From assembly GCF_009296175.1 (NCBI RefSeq), contig NZ_VOSK01000002.1, positions 62,001 to 126,000 on the forward strand: 64,000 bases of DNA. The letters are read 5' to 3'. A model generated the notes under the pieces. It had not been told where the DNA came from, made no database searches, and saw only the letters and a list, made by a program, of their open reading frames with translations. Made by a program: the position numbers and the translations under genes. Positions 63,361 through 64,000 of the stretch are shown here, piece by piece. The first letter of the stretch is position 1. Every line of letters begins with the position of its first letter. The DNA is from Microvirga tunisiensis (GTDB lineage Bacteria > Pseudomonadota > Alphaproteobacteria > Rhizobiales > Beijerinckiaceae).

Positions 63361-64000
63361 TTAAAGGCGCTTGGGCTTGATCGACGCCGTTGCAGGAACG
63401 TCCACGACTTGCGGCTCTGACAGAGGATCGCCCCTCGGCGTGTCGAGTCCATAGACATCATCGCGGAAGTGCACGGCGCCGTCTGCCGTCGCATAGCCTG
63501 TCAGATAGACCCATGCGACGGGAAGAGGCTTGTCGAGACGGATGTCCTGACGTGTCGCGCTGGCGATGGCTGTATCGATCCCTTCTCTCGTCCATGGTCC
63601 GCCCTGCCCATTGGTCCCGCGCAGCAGCCATTCGGCAAAATCGGCCACATCGGCCACGCGAACGCAGCCCGAAGAATGAAAGCGCGCATCCTGCGCGAAG
63701 AGCTGCTTCTTGGGCGTGTCGTGCATGTAAACGGCATGCTTGTTCGGCATGTCGATGCGGATCTGTCCGAGCGAATTGATCGCTCCGGGATCCTGGCGCA
63801 GCGTGTAGTTCACCGCATTCTGCGTCGACCAGTCGAGCGTCTTTGGATCGACCTCCTGTCCCTTCGCATCGAGAATGCGGATCTTCATCTTCTCCAGATA
63901 ACCGGGATCCTTCCGGACATGGGGAATGATGTCCTTCTTGATCAAAGAGACAGGTACAGTCCAAGTTGGGTTGAGGTTGACGGCGGTGACGCGCGTTTCG
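63361..64000 (-). CDS. L,D-transpeptidase, YcbB/LdtD type (3' part; runs off the window)
   Basis: The last 213 or so codons of a YkuD-domain L,D-transpeptidase of the long YcbB type. The visible part starts within VTAVNLNPTWTVP, passes through PHVRKDPGYLEKM, and contains the catalytic motif HSSGCVRVADVADFAEWLL with its Cys nucleophile and upstream His. It would form 3-3 crosslinks in peptidoglycan or attach proteins to it, in the periplasm. The frame continues without a stop to the right edge, so the truncation is due to the window and the N-terminal part is not visible. Confidence 0.9.
   Translation of the reverse strand, partial: ETRVTAVNLNPTWTVPVSLIKKDIIPHVRKDPGYLEKMKIRILDAKGQEVDPKTLDWSTQNAVNYTLRQDPGAINSLGQIRIDMPNKHAVYMHDTPKKQLFAQDARFHSSGCVRVADVADFAEWLLRGTNGQGGPWTREGIDTAIASATRQDIRLDKPLPVAWVYLTGYATADGAVHFRDDVYGLDTPRGDPLSEPQVVDVPATASIKPKRL

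Noticed and set aside
63361-64000. L,D-transpeptidase as a truncated pseudogene
   Set aside because: The frame stays open to the window edge and contains the active-site motif, so the gene is only cut by the window.

Overview
The window reads as a chromosomal segment of a high-GC alphaproteobacterium of the Hyphomicrobiales (Rhizobiales). The gene content, the fused ureAB gene, PAS/YheO-type and TRAP-linked catabolic islands and candidate EcfG-type promoters fit a Microvirga/Methylobacterium-like organism; the genus is an inference, not a measurement. Coding density is high. I see no rRNA, tRNA, CRISPR array, insertion sequence or prophage.

Layout. 1-8.5 kb: a sugar-acid uptake and catabolism island. 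An SDR dehydrogenase, a GlcD-like FAD oxidase and an enolase-superfamily dehydratase (minus strand) face a TRAP transporter (dctQMP) and a D-erythronate-dehydrogenase-like gene (plus strand). 8.5-14.3 kb: small conserved proteins, a globin-coupled chemoreceptor gene broken by two frameshifts, an HtrA-like protein that has lost its catalytic triad but keeps a PDZ domain, an aldo/keto reductase and an inositol-monophosphatase-like enzyme. 14.3-20.7 kb: an amino-acid catabolic island. A YheO/DauR-type PAS regulator and an aminotransferase are divergent from a frameshifted second aminotransferase, an M20 hydrolase, an EutB-like dehydratase and an EutC-like imine reductase. A three-half-site operator lies between the two arms. 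20.7-31.6 kb: two unknown proteins, serA, a small exopolysaccharide set (GT4, O-antigen-ligase-like, GT61), then ybhP-ybhN-clsB-like envelope lipid genes and a DedA protein.

31.8-48.5 kb: a glycogen/trehalose island with glgC-glgA, glgX, glgB, an unusual MalQ-TreY fusion, treZ and a second glgA. It can build glycogen from glucose-1-phosphate, debranch it and convert its chains to trehalose. The treZ promoter region carries a perfect GGAAC-N16-CGTT motif, the consensus of the alphaproteobacterial general-stress sigma factor EcfG. Similar motifs precede glgA2, a DUF2934 gene, the clsB-like gene and a secreted Gly/Asn-rich protein, so much of this half looks stress-induced.

48.6-59.8 kb: a continuous nitrogen-scavenging operon, urtABCDE-ureD-ureAB-ureCEFG-hupE/ureJ, headed by a good sigma-54 -24/-12 promoter. 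It couples high-affinity urea import to nickel urease and its maturation. 59.9-64 kb: the secreted Gly/Asn-rich protein, SelO, two small unknown proteins and the 3' part of an L,D-transpeptidase that runs off the window. Three separate frameshifts in otherwise well-conserved genes should be checked against reads before they are called pseudogenes.
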